Notes under the pieces: generated by a model | Databases searched by the model: none | What the model saw: the letters and a program-made list of their open reading frames with translations, nothing else | What the model was told of the DNA's origin: nothing | Origin: Faecalibacterium sp. I3-3-89 | GTDB lineage: Bacteria > Bacillota > Clostridia > Oscillospirales > Ruminococcaceae | Direction: 5' to 3' | Assembly: GCF_023347275.1 (NCBI RefSeq) | Contig: NZ_CP094468.1 | Location: 186,001-250,000 of the forward strand | Length of the DNA: 64,000 nucleotides | Program-made: the position numbers and the translations under genes | Shown: positions 6,511-13,799 of the stretch, one piece after another | Position numbering within the stretch: the stretch's first letter is position 1 | How the letters are laid out: every line of letters starts with the position of its first letter

Positions 6511-7185
6511 TTGCAGCAAAACTGGAAATTCCAACGCGGAGACATCTTCTTCACCCATTTCGGGGCGAGCACCGGCTCGGAACAGCACGGTGACCGCCCG
6601 GCGGTCATTCTTCAGAATGACGTGGGCAATTACCACTCTCCAACCCTGATCGTTGCGACCATGACAAGCAAGGCGGAAAAGAAAGTAAATCAGCCGACCC
6701 ACTGCCTGTTGGAAAACGCAGGGTTGAATATGCCGTCTGTTGTGCAGGCAGAGCAGATCTTCACCATCGACAAAAGCCGGGCACTGAAGTATCTGGGGCA
6801 TCTGACCCCGGAGGAGATGCGCCGGGTCGATGATGCAGTTCGCATCAGCCTTGCGCTGAACCCTATGGGCAGCATCCAGCAGATAGAGCCTATCCGGCGC
6901 TCTACGGCGGTTTATGCGCCGCCTGAGGTGGTGGATGGCAAACCGCCTGTCTACCCCTATACGCCCATCCGGTCGTCCTTTGAGAACGCCGGAAGCATCG
7001 AGGAAATGATGCTGTACACCGAGTTGCAATCCGCGGTTCATGCCATGATCCAGCGGTTGGAATACAGCTTCACCTTCAATCCCAGCCTGCTCACCAGCCC
7101 GAAGCGTAAGCAGCAGGTGACTGAGATCTTAGAAGAAGCTGAGAAGTACATTTGGAGGATCAAGGAGGAAATGAGATGCGCCTGA
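6511..7185 (+). CDS. MazF/PemK-like protein with C-terminal extension
   Basis: The first roughly 110 residues fit the MazF/PemK (CcdB-fold) ribonuclease family: RGDIFFTHFG, GDRPAVILQND and the strand TLIVATMTSK, with the later helix around LTPEEMRRVDDAVRISL. MazF proteins are normally about 110-120 residues; here another 110 residues follow, ending in a helical, Lys/Glu-rich part. The start is a TTG at 6511, eight bases after GGAGG (6499-6503). No small antitoxin gene lies upstream. Instead the stop overlaps the start of the ParB-like gene by ten bases. It could be an mRNA interferase or a derived, non-toxic regulator; the basic RP and T residues of the fold are visible but activity is unproven. 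Confidence 0.7.
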   Translation: MQQNWKFQRGDIFFTHFGASTGSEQHGDRPAVILQNDVGNYHSPTLIVATMTSKAEKKVNQPTHCLLENAGLNMPSVVQAEQIFTIDKSRALKYLGHLTPEEMRRVDDAVRISLALNPMGSIQQIEPIRRSTAVYAPPEVVDGKPPVYPYTPIRSSFENAGSIEEMMLYTELQSAVHAMIQRLEYSFTFNPSLLTSPKRKQQVTEILEEAEKYIWRIKEEMRCA

Positions 7186-7985
7186 ACGACAATAATACTT
7201 TCATTGGCATCAACCCGCCGTACCAGCTTTCGGTCATCCACAGCAGCAAGCTGATCTACCCCCGCGAGATCTACCAGCGGGGCGTGGAGCGCAAGCGGGT
7301 GGAGCTGATTGCAAGGGATTTCAACGAGTACATCGTTAACGAGCCGAAGGTCAGCTTCCGCAACGGCAGGTACTATGTAATGGACGGTCAGCACACCATC
7401 GAGGGCTGCATCCTCCTCAACGGCGGCGAGGACCGCCCGATCCTCTGCAAGGTCTACACCGGTCTGACGATGGAGCAGGAAGCCCTGCTCTTTGCGGAGC
7501 AGAACGGTCACTCTGCACCCCTGTCGGCGGGCATCAAGCTGCGCGCCAAGGTGGTGGGCGGCGATGCGCCCTCCAAGGCGTTTGTTGCAGCCACCAACCG
7601 GGTGGGGCTGTCCCTCAACTACGACAGTATGCAGCTGAGCGACTACCGCATCAGCTGCGTGGGCACGGCGCTGAAGCTGTACGACCAGCTGGGCGAAGAG
7701 ATCTACTGCGAAGCCCTGCGGCACATCGTGGCGGCGTGGGAGGGCAGACCGGATTCCTTCCGGGCGGCTGTCCTGCGGGGCGTGATGTACTTTGTGCAGC
7801 TGTACCACGGGCAGTACAGCGCGGAGCGGCTTGTCCGTGCGCTGGGCGGCGTCCACCCCATGGAGCTCTACCGCATCAGCCGGGATAACCCCGCCAAGCT
7901 CCCGGGTTGGCGGCGGTACGTTTATCCCATCTACACCACCTACAACGGCAAGTGCAGGAAAGACGCACTGCCGATGAAGTTCTAA
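7176..7985 (+). CDS. ParB-like nuclease-fold protein (DUF6551-like)
   Basis: The product (269 residues) has the segment YYVMDGQHTIEGC with downstream LCKVYTGLTMEQEALLFAEQN (about residues 65-110), the signature of ParB/sulfiredoxin-fold domains (DGQHR-type), as in DUF6551 proteins of clostridial mobile elements. The C-terminal half is helical and unassigned. The start is the ATG at 7176 after AAGGAGG; the TTG at 7152 shown by the longest frame lies before that site. It overlaps the MazF-like gene by ten bases, so the two are co-translated. It may act in partition or conjugation control; a role as partner of the MazF-like protein is speculative. Confidence 0.75.
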   Translation: MRLNDNNTFIGINPPYQLSVIHSSKLIYPREIYQRGVERKRVELIARDFNEYIVNEPKVSFRNGRYYVMDGQHTIEGCILLNGGEDRPILCKVYTGLTMEQEALLFAEQNGHSAPLSAGIKLRAKVVGGDAPSKAFVAATNRVGLSLNYDSMQLSDYRISCVGTALKLYDQLGEEIYCEALRHIVAAWEGRPDSFRAAVLRGVMYFVQLYHGQYSAERLVRALGGVHPMELYRISRDNPAKLPGWRRYVYPIYTTYNGKCRKDALPMKF

Positions 7986-8100
7986 GCTCAAATATCTCCT
8001 TTGGCAAGGGCGATGGTACCCGAAAAAGGCCATTTGCTCTTTACATATAGTATTTTCTTTTGAATAATTGACATATTGAACTAGAGAGGAGAGGACAGGA

Positions 8101-8175
8101 ATGAGCGAGATCGCAGCCTGCACTTTGATTCAGGAAGAGCCTGACCGCAAGACGGAGCGGTACACTCCATTATAG
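8101..8175 (+). CDS. 24-codon leader-type ORF before excisionase
   Basis: ATG at 8101 follows a GGAGAGGA site and runs 24 codons (starting MSEIAACTLIQEEPDRKTER and ending with YTPL) to TAG at 8173-8175, 15 bases before the excisionase start. The clean ribosome site and tight spacing suggest it is translated. Function is unknown; it may be a leader peptide for excisionase/integrase expression. TTGACA at about 8069 lacks a suitable -10 before the ATG. Confidence 0.45.
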   Translation: MSEIAACTLIQEEPDRKTERYTPL

Positions 8176-8190
8176 AAAGGGGGGATCTGT

Positions 8191-8430
8191 TTGGGCGAAG
8201 AAACTTTGAATCCCCGTGATGCGTACCGTGTGATGCTCCGGGATTACCCGGATGTGCTGAACATCGACCAGATGTGCGAGATATTGAGCGTCAGCACAAA
8301 AACCGGGTATGCGCTTTTGAAAAAGGGGAGCATCCAGCATTTGAAGGTCGGACGCTCCTACCGCATCCCCAAGGCACATCTTTTGACTTATCTTATCGGA
8401 TTCGCACCCGGTCACACCATCCGGGCGTGA
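8191..8430 (+). CDS. excisionase-type helix-turn-helix protein
   Basis: The 79-residue protein contains LNIDQMCEILSVSTKTGYALLKKG followed by LKVGRSYRIPKAHLLTYL, i.e. the DNA-binding domain of the excisionase/MerR-like HTH_17 family. The start is a TTG eight bases after an AAAGGGGGG site. It lies immediately upstream of the integrase, the usual xis-int order of Tn916-like elements. The likely function is to steer integrase toward excision and possibly regulate int. Confidence 0.8.
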   Translation: MGEETLNPRDAYRVMLRDYPDVLNIDQMCEILSVSTKTGYALLKKGSIQHLKVGRSYRIPKAHLLTYLIGFAPGHTIRA

Positions 8431-8523
8431 CATCCTTGCATTCTCTCCTGCCGTTGGGTACACTGATGGTGTCAGCGGCAGAAGTTACATATTCAGGTGG
8501 ATGCAAAGACAGGAGGAAACATT

Positions 8524-9699
8524 ATGGTAGCAGGGCATCTGCAAGAAAAAAACGACTTCTACTACATCGTTCTGAGTTACAAGGACGCAGACGGAAAGCG
8601 AAAGACCAAGTGGGAAGCCACCGGTCTGTCCGTCAAGAGGAACAAGAAGAAAGCCGAAGCTCTTTTGCTGGAACGTCGGAGGAACTTCATGGTTCCCACC
8701 GCACCTGCGGAGATCCGCTTGGACGATGACATTCTCTTTTCGGACTTCATGCTGAAATGGCTGGAAGTCACGAAAAGCTCTGTCCAAATCACGACCTATG
8801 CCAGCTATCAAGGAATGGTGGAGCGCATCATCGCTCCCTATTTCCGCAAGCGCGGCATCAAGCTGGTAGACCTGAAAGCCACCGATTTGCAGGATTTCTA
8901 TACCAAACAGCTTGAACGGGTCAAGGCAAATTCGGTGATCCATTACCATGCAAACATCCACAAGGCATTGAAGTATGCGGTCAAGATCGACCTGATCCCC
9001 ACCAATCCGGCAGATAAGGTCGAGCGTCCGAAGAAGAATGCGTTCAAGGGCAGCTATTACAGTGCCGAAGAGATCCATGCTTTGACGGAGGTCGCAGAGG
9101 GCACCAAGCTGGAGATCCCGGTTCTGCTGGCATCCTTCTACGGCCTGCGCCGCAGCGAGGTGCTGGGGCTGAAGTGGGATGCGATCGACTTTGAGGAAAA
9201 CACTCTGGAGATCAAGCACATCGTTACGCAGGCATCCATCGACGGCAAAAAGGTTCTGGTACAGGCAGACCGTGCAAAAACGAAGTCCAGCCTGCGGACG
9301 CTGCCTCTTGTGCCGCCCATCCGTGACCGCCTGCTGATGCTGAAAGGTCAGCAGGAAACCTACCGCCGCCTGTGCGGTAAAAGCTACAACCGGGATTATC
9401 TGGGCTATCTGTGTGTGGACGAGATCGGGAACATCATCCGCCCCAACTACGTTTCCGAGCAGTTCCCGAAGCTGTTGGAGAAAAACGGTCTGCGTCCTAT
9501 CCGCTTTCATGACCTGCGTCATAGCTGCGCCAGCCTTCTTCTGGCAAACGGCGTTCCCATGAAGCAGATTCAGGAATGGCTGGGTCACAGCGACTTCTCC
9601 ACCACCGCCAATATTTACGCCCACCTCGATTACGCTTCCAAGCTCTCGTCTGCACAGGCGATGCTGGAGGGGCTGGGCTATGGCAATGCGTCAGCATGA
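8524..9699 (+). CDS. tyrosine site-specific integrase (Tn916 type)
   Basis: This 391-residue recombinase has an N-terminal AP2-like arm-binding segment (DADGKRKTKWEATGL), a SAM-like core-binding domain (about residues 65-155) and a catalytic domain. The catalytic residues are visible: Arg in YGLRRSEVLGL, Lys in the AKTKSS turn, HDLRHS, His in WLGHSD, and the nucleophile Tyr in ANIYAHLD. The start is the ATG at 8524, behind AGGAGG; an upstream GTG at 8497 is less likely. The gene ends 88 bases from the CCA end of a tRNA-Ser gene, which is the probable attachment site. Confidence 0.95.
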   Translation: MVAGHLQEKNDFYYIVLSYKDADGKRKTKWEATGLSVKRNKKKAEALLLERRRNFMVPTAPAEIRLDDDILFSDFMLKWLEVTKSSVQITTYASYQGMVERIIAPYFRKRGIKLVDLKATDLQDFYTKQLERVKANSVIHYHANIHKALKYAVKIDLIPTNPADKVERPKKNAFKGSYYSAEEIHALTEVAEGTKLEIPVLLASFYGLRRSEVLGLKWDAIDFEENTLEIKHIVTQASIDGKKVLVQADRAKTKSSLRTLPLVPPIRDRLLMLKGQQETYRRLCGKSYNRDYLGYLCVDEIGNIIRPNYVSEQFPKLLEKNGLRPIRFHDLRHSCASLLLANGVPMKQIQEWLGHSDFSTTANIYAHLDYASKLSSAQAMLEGLGYGNASA

Positions 9700-9779
9700 T
9701 GCCATACGCCCACAAGACAGGGTGGACGGGCGATGTTCCGGCAAAAAAGAATGGACAGACGAATAAAATTCATCTGTCC

Positions 9780-9812
9780 ATTCGATTTGGCGGAGCATCA
9801 GGGAGTCGAACC
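9780..9812. other. probable attachment (att) site region at tRNA 3' end
   Basis: The 3' end of tRNA-Ser (T-arm and acceptor) faces the integrase gene, and sequence character changes from the lower-GC element to chromosomal sequence here. Tn916-like and phage-type tyrosine integrases often use tRNA 3' ends. The matching direct repeat at the element's other end is outside this window, so the exact core is not defined. Confidence 0.5.
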
Positions 9813-9879
9813 CTGGCACCGGTCTCCCGGCCTATCGCATTTCGAGTGCGACCTCTTACGACCACTTGAGTAATGCTCC
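9788..9879 (-). tRNA. tRNA-Ser (anticodon CGA)
   Basis: On the minus strand the acceptor stem GGAGCAT (9879-9873) pairs with ATGCTCC, followed by discriminator G and an encoded CCA (9790-9788). The anticodon loop CTCGAAA gives CGA, reading UCG. A long variable arm (GGCCGGGAGACCGG) and the T-arm GGTTCGACTCC are typical of serine tRNAs. Its probable promoter lies about 300 bases upstream (10178-10206), on the far side of the tRNA-like fragment. Confidence 0.93.
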
Positions 9880-10027
9880 AGATATTAAATTTTAGAATGC
9901 GCCGTGCATTCTGGGAAAACTTTGGAGAGAATTGCAGGAGAGAACGCCAGAAAATCGTTCCCTCACGAAGTCGGAAAACCCGCATGAAACCTAGCAAAAC
10001 CGGAAAACCACTTCCAAAAAGCCAGTT

Positions 10028-10070
10028 AGATTTCGAGTCGTTCTCGTTACGACCGCTTCGATACATCTCC
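10028..10070 (-). pseudogene. 5' half of a serine tRNA (relic)
   Basis: Read on the minus strand from 10070, the sequence begins GGAGATGTATCGAAGCGGTC, then GTAACGAGAACGA and the anticodon loop CTCGAAA. It keeps the D-arm and CGA anticodon loop of a serine tRNA like the intact gene at 9788. After the loop the 3' anticodon strand (TCTAA) no longer pairs and no T-arm or acceptor 3' strand follows. It looks like a 5' tRNA half left by an old recombination in the anticodon loop. Confidence 0.55.
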
Positions 10071-10177
10071 AAGTATATTTTCACAGCAAATTTACGATTT
10101 GTAGATCGCAAATCGGCCTTGAAACGTGGAACAGTTGCTGGTAGGAGGAATGCTCCTTATCCATATACAGCTTTATT

Positions 10178-10206
10178 ATTATAGCAAAATCCCGCCTTTC
10201 CGTCAA
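10178..10206 (-). promoter_or_regulatory. consensus promoter toward tRNA-Ser
   Basis: On the minus strand TTGACG (10206-10201), 17 bases and TATAAT (10183-10178) form a near-perfect promoter directed at the tRNA fragment and intact tRNA-Ser. Confidence 0.75.
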
Positions 10207-10299
10207 CTGGAAAAACAAAAAGCCCTTCCGGCGGCTGTCTGACCTCAGGCAGCAGGACTGGGAGGGCCTTCTGATTTTTGCTGCGCTCTGCCCTCTCCC

Positions 10300-10343
10300 T
10301 TGACAGGCGGGGCGGCATATGCTATATTTATTTCAAATTTGAA
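10300..10343 (+). promoter_or_regulatory. MATE gene promoter with palindromic operator
   Basis: TTGACA (10300-10305), 17 bases, TATATT (10323-10328) precedes the MATE gene. A perfect 12-bp palindrome TTCAAATTTGAA (10332-10343) covers the expected transcription start, in the style of MarR-family operators. An imperfect GC-rich hairpin with flanking A/T-runs lies just upstream at about 10221-10275. Confidence 0.7.
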
Positions 10344-10367
10344 GCATATAGACTCGAAGGAGGACCT

Positions 10368-11738
10368 ATGGCAGCACAGAATCGACAGGATATGGGCAGC
10401 GGGCCGATCAAGCCCCTGCTTTTGCAGCTGATGATCCCCGCCGTGGTGGCGCAGGTGGTCAATCTGCTCTATAACATCGTAGACCGCATCTACATCGGCC
10501 ACATCGAGGGCATCGGCGCGGCGGCGCTGACAGGCGTGGGCCTGTTCGCCCCCATCCTCATGCTTTTGAACGCCTTCGCCATGCTCATCGGCGCGGGCGG
10601 TGCGCCCCGCACGGCCATCGCACTGGGGCAGGGCAACAAAGAGGACGCCGAAAAGATCATCGGCAACAGCTTTACCATGCTGCTCTTCTTCGCCGTGGTG
10701 CTGACGATCGGCTTCTATGCCGGTGCGCCCGCCCTGCTGCGGCTTTTTGGCGCCAGCGACGCCACCCTCCCTTACGCGGTGGCCTATGGCCGCATCTATA
10801 TCCTCGGCTCGGTGTTCGTGCTGCTGGTCATGGGCATGAACCCCTTTATCACGACGCAGGGCTTTGCGAAGATCAGTATGCTCACCACCGTCATCGGTGC
10901 GGTCATCAATATCATCCTCGACCCCATCCTCATCTTCGGCCTTGGCTGGGGTGTCCGGGGCGCAGCGGTGGCGACGGTGCTCAGTCAGGCCGTGGGTGCC
11001 TGCTGGATCTTGAAGTTCCTCACCGGCCCGAAGACGATTCTCAAACTCCGCAAAGAGTACCTCAGGGTGGAGCGCGGCGTCATCCTGCCGGTGCTGGGGC
11101 TGGGCATCTCGTCCTTCGTCATGCTCTCGACGGAAAGCCTGCTTTCCATCAGCTTCAGCTCCAGCCTCGCCCGCTATGGCGGCGACATCGCCGTAGGCGC
11201 GATGACCGTCATCACCAGCGTGTCCCAGCTGTGCACCCTGCCCATTCAGGGCATCTGTCAGGGCGGCCAGCCGGTCATGAGCTTCAACTTCGGCGCAGGC
11301 AAAAAGGCCCGGGTCAAGGAGGCGTTCCGCTTCCAGCTCACCCTTTGTTTCGGCTACACCACCTTGTTCTGGCTGCTTATGATGGCCGTGCCCGGCGTGG
11401 TGGCGGGCATCTTCACCTCGGATGCCGCCCTGATCGACTACACCACATGGGCCATGCGCATCTATATGGCCGGCATCCTTGCGATGGGCGTTCAGATCGC
11501 CTGCCAGCAGAGCTTTATGGCGCTGGGTCAGGCGAAGGTGAGCCTTTTGCTGGCCTGCCTGCGCAAGATCATCCTGCTCATCCCCCTCATTTTTATCCTG
11601 CCCCATTTTGTGGCGGACAGATGCTTCGGCGTCTTTCTGGCAGAGCCGGTCAGCGACCTTCTGGCCGCGACCATCACGGCCATTACTTTCTTTTCCCGCT
11701 TCGATAAGATACTCGACCGGGGCGCAGGGAGAGCGTAA
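10368..11738 (+). CDS. MATE family multidrug efflux protein
   Basis: This 456-residue integral membrane protein has the two-fold repeated 6-helix MATE architecture: an N-terminal GPIKPLLLQLMIPAVVAQVVN segment (first helix; quoted by its ends), the NIVDRIYIGHI loop, GGAPRTAIALGQG, and the mid-protein NIILDPILIFGLGWGVRGAA motif. The second half shows QGICQGGQPVMSFNFGA. MATE proteins export cationic drugs or dyes using Na+ or H+ gradients. The ATG at 10368 follows GGAGGACCT; the upstream in-frame extension is leader. A palindrome at the promoter suggests control by a ligand-responsive repressor, but none is adjacent. A strong terminator follows. Confidence 0.9.
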   Translation: MAAQNRQDMGSGPIKPLLLQLMIPAVVAQVVNLLYNIVDRIYIGHIEGIGAAALTGVGLFAPILMLLNAFAMLIGAGGAPRTAIALGQGNKEDAEKIIGNSFTMLLFFAVVLTIGFYAGAPALLRLFGASDATLPYAVAYGRIYILGSVFVLLVMGMNPFITTQGFAKISMLTTVIGAVINIILDPILIFGLGWGVRGAAVATVLSQAVGACWILKFLTGPKTILKLRKEYLRVERGVILPVLGLGISSFVMLSTESLLSISFSSSLARYGGDIAVGAMTVITSVSQLCTLPIQGICQGGQPVMSFNFGAGKKARVKEAFRFQLTLCFGYTTLFWLLMMAVPGVVAGIFTSDAALIDYTTWAMRIYMAGILAMGVQIACQQSFMALGQAKVSLLLACLRKIILLIPLIFILPHFVADRCFGVFLAEPVSDLLAATITAITFFSRFDKILDRGAGRA

Positions 11739-11753
11739 TTTCACAGGAAATGA

Positions 11754-11798
11754 CCAGCCCGCAGGACGGACAAAATGCCCGGCCTGCGGGCTGGTTTT
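11754..11798 (+). terminator. terminator of MATE gene
   Basis: CCAGCCCGCAGG (11754-11765) pairs perfectly with CCTGCGGGCTGG (11783-11794), followed by TTTT. Confidence 0.85.
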
Positions 11799-12124
11799 GC
11801 GTTGGCGTCAGTCGGTCCCGGGAGAGGGGGACGCGGGCGCACGGCACGCCCGCATACATCAAAAGTACAGCAGCAAAGAATCTTGTATATAAAAGCGAAG
11901 ATCCTGAATATCTGCACGACAGGCGGATAGAAAACCAATCAATCGGGTCACTTTGTACAAACATTCCGTTAAAAATTTGTGCTTGACTCTAATTGCGGGA
12001 TGGAAAAATATGCACTATCATAGTAGCGAAAGGCGAGTCCGTTTGCGGAGGGAATGGTGCTGTGAGCAAAGCACGGCACAGCTATGAAACGGATAAACGC
12101 AACATGAATCGGAGGTAACAAGAA
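11799..12124 (+). other. leader/promoter region of tctC
   Basis: No gene is supported in this 326-base stretch. TTGACT at 11983-11988 is a fair -35, but the hexamer at 17 bases (AAATAT) is a poor -10, so the promoter may need an activator. CTATCATAG near 12015 is a small dyad. The leader ends in GGAGG six bases before tctC. Confidence 0.4.
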
Positions 12125-13168
12125 ATGAAAAAGATCTCTCGTCGTGACTTCCTCGCAGCTTCTGCTGTCGTGGGTGCTGCTGGCGTCCTGACCGCCTGCG
12201 GCGGCTCTTCCAATAGCACTGCTGCTTCTACTGCAGGTTCCGCTGCTGCCAGCACCGCTGGCGGCAAGTCCACCGATTACCCCACCAAGGGCATCTCGGT
12301 CATCTGCCCCTGGTCTGCAGGCGGCGGCACGGACTCCTGCCTGCGCGCATTCTGCGAGGCAATGGGCAAGAATCTGGGTGTGACCCTGACCGTCGATAAC
12401 CAGACGGGCGGCGGCGGCATCCTGGGCCATCAGGCCATCGCAGACGCCAACACCGACGGCTACACCATCGGCATGATCACCTTCGAGCTGGCTACCTACA
12501 AGAAGCTGGGCACCAGCGAGCTGACTTGGGAGAACTACGCTCCCCTGTGCCGCGTCAACACCGACGCAGCTGCCATCACCGTCGGCGCAAAGTGGGCTGC
12601 AAGCAACGGCATCACCGACCTGCCCGGTTTCATCGACTACTGCAAGGCTCACCCCGGTGAGGTGCAGATGGGCGGCTCCTCCAACGCTTCTGTCTGGCAC
12701 ATCGCAGGCGGCTACCTGATGAGCGCTACCGGCATCGACATCCAGATGATCACCTATCAGGAGGGCGCTGCTACCGCCGTCCAGAATGCAGCCGGCGGCT
12801 TCATTCAGGGCGTTACCGTTTCTCTGGCCGAGGCCCGCAGCTTCATCGAGTCCGGCGACCTGATCTGCCTCGGCGTCATGGACGAGGAGCGCAACCCCGT
12901 CTTCCCCGACGTGCCCACCTGCAAGGAGCAGGGCTACGACATCACCTACTACACCCAGCGCGGCATGGCCGCTCCTCTGGGCGTGGACGATGCCATCATG
13001 ACCCGTCTGGAAGAGGCCTGCGCCGCAGCCATCGAGGATCCCGATTTCGTGACCTTCATGAAAAACAACGGTCAGGCCATCTCCTATCTGGATGCACAGG
13101 GCTATGCGGACTACCTGAAGCAGGCTGCTACCGACGTCGCAGCTGCTATGGACGCTGTCGGCCTCTGA
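12125..13168 (+). CDS. tctC: tripartite tricarboxylate transporter substrate-binding lipoprotein
   Basis: The 347-residue product starts with MKKISRRDFLAASAVVG and a lipobox LTAC (Cys about residue 25), then a Ser/Ala/Thr linker. The twin arginines suggest Tat-dependent export of a lipoprotein; SRRDFL also tolerates Sec use. The mature part matches Bug/TctC receptors: ISVICPWSAGGGTDSCLRAF, NQTGGGGILGHQAIA and the C-terminal RLEEACAAAIEDP helix. It captures carboxylates (for example tricarboxylates) outside the cell and hands them to TctAB. It is the first gene of tctC-tctB-tctA. A strong hairpin after it probably keeps tctC mRNA more abundant than tctBA. Confidence 0.92.
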   Translation: MKKISRRDFLAASAVVGAAGVLTACGGSSNSTAASTAGSAAASTAGGKSTDYPTKGISVICPWSAGGGTDSCLRAFCEAMGKNLGVTLTVDNQTGGGGILGHQAIADANTDGYTIGMITFELATYKKLGTSELTWENYAPLCRVNTDAAAITVGAKWAASNGITDLPGFIDYCKAHPGEVQMGGSSNASVWHIAGGYLMSATGIDIQMITYQEGAATAVQNAAGGFIQGVTVSLAEARSFIESGDLICLGVMDEERNPVFPDVPTCKEQGYDITYYTQRGMAAPLGVDDAIMTRLEEACAAAIEDPDFVTFMKNNGQAISYLDAQGYADYLKQAATDVAAAMDAVGL

Positions 13169-13190
13169 TTTGTCTCTCTGCGTATTTGCT

Positions 13191-13221
13191 GGGGCAGGCA
13201 GTTCGTGCCTGCCCCTTTTTT
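13191..13221 (+). terminator. hairpin between tctC and tctB
   Basis: GGGGCAGGCA (13191-13200) pairs with TGCCTGCCCC (13206-13215), loop GTTCG, then TTTTTT. It probably ends or trims most tctC transcripts, allowing partial read-through into tctBA. Confidence 0.88.
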
Positions 13222-13247
13222 GAAAATAGAGAGAGGAGGAACCCCTT

Positions 13248-13784
13248 TTGAACAAAAACAAAATGAAAACGATGGCCTTTTCCAATCTGATCGGCTCCAT
13301 CATTTTCCTTGCCATCGGCATCTGGGCATGGTTCCAGACCGGCAACTTCCCCGAGGTGGCCAACACCTATGTGCAGGCGTCCACCTTCCCCCGCGTCATG
13401 ATCGTGGGCGTGGTCATCTTCTCCGTCATCCTGCTCCTCCAGTCCATCTTCAAGCTGATGGGCACCATGAAGGAGGGCGACCCCACCGCAGTTGAGGTCG
13501 GCACCCTGAACCCCCTGAAGGACAAGGGTCTGGCCGCAGCCTACTTCGTCATCCTCCTCTGCGTGCTGTTCGCCGCCCTCTTCAAAAGCTGCGGCTACAT
13601 CCTGTGCGCAATGGTGCTGTCGATGATCATCATGTTCCTCATCGGCAAGCGCAACTGGGTGCAGATGATCCTTGTGAGCATTCTGGTGCCGCTGCTGATG
13701 TGGCTGGTGTTCTACAAGGTGCTTACCGTCAATATTCCGCTGGGTCCGCTGAACTTCCTGCGCACCCTCGTGGACATGATTTAA
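13248..13784 (+). CDS. tctB: tripartite tricarboxylate transporter small membrane subunit
   Basis: This 178-residue protein has four hydrophobic segments (about residues 12-30, 50-70, 92-130 and 138-162), as TctB subunits do. It includes the early AFSNLIGSIIFLAIGIW helix and the ASTFPRVMIVGVV segment typical of the family. The start is a TTG at 13248, eight bases after GAGAGGAGG; the next in-frame ATG is at 13263, a little far from that site. It lies between tctC and tctA, 15 bases before tctA. It forms the membrane complex with TctA. Confidence 0.88.
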   Translation: MNKNKMKTMAFSNLIGSIIFLAIGIWAWFQTGNFPEVANTYVQASTFPRVMIVGVVIFSVILLLQSIFKLMGTMKEGDPTAVEVGTLNPLKDKGLAAAYFVILLCVLFAALFKSCGYILCAMVLSMIIMFLIGKRNWVQMILVSILVPLLMWLVFYKVLTVNIPLGPLNFLRTLVDMI

Positions 13785-13799
13785 GGAGGGAGCACAGTT

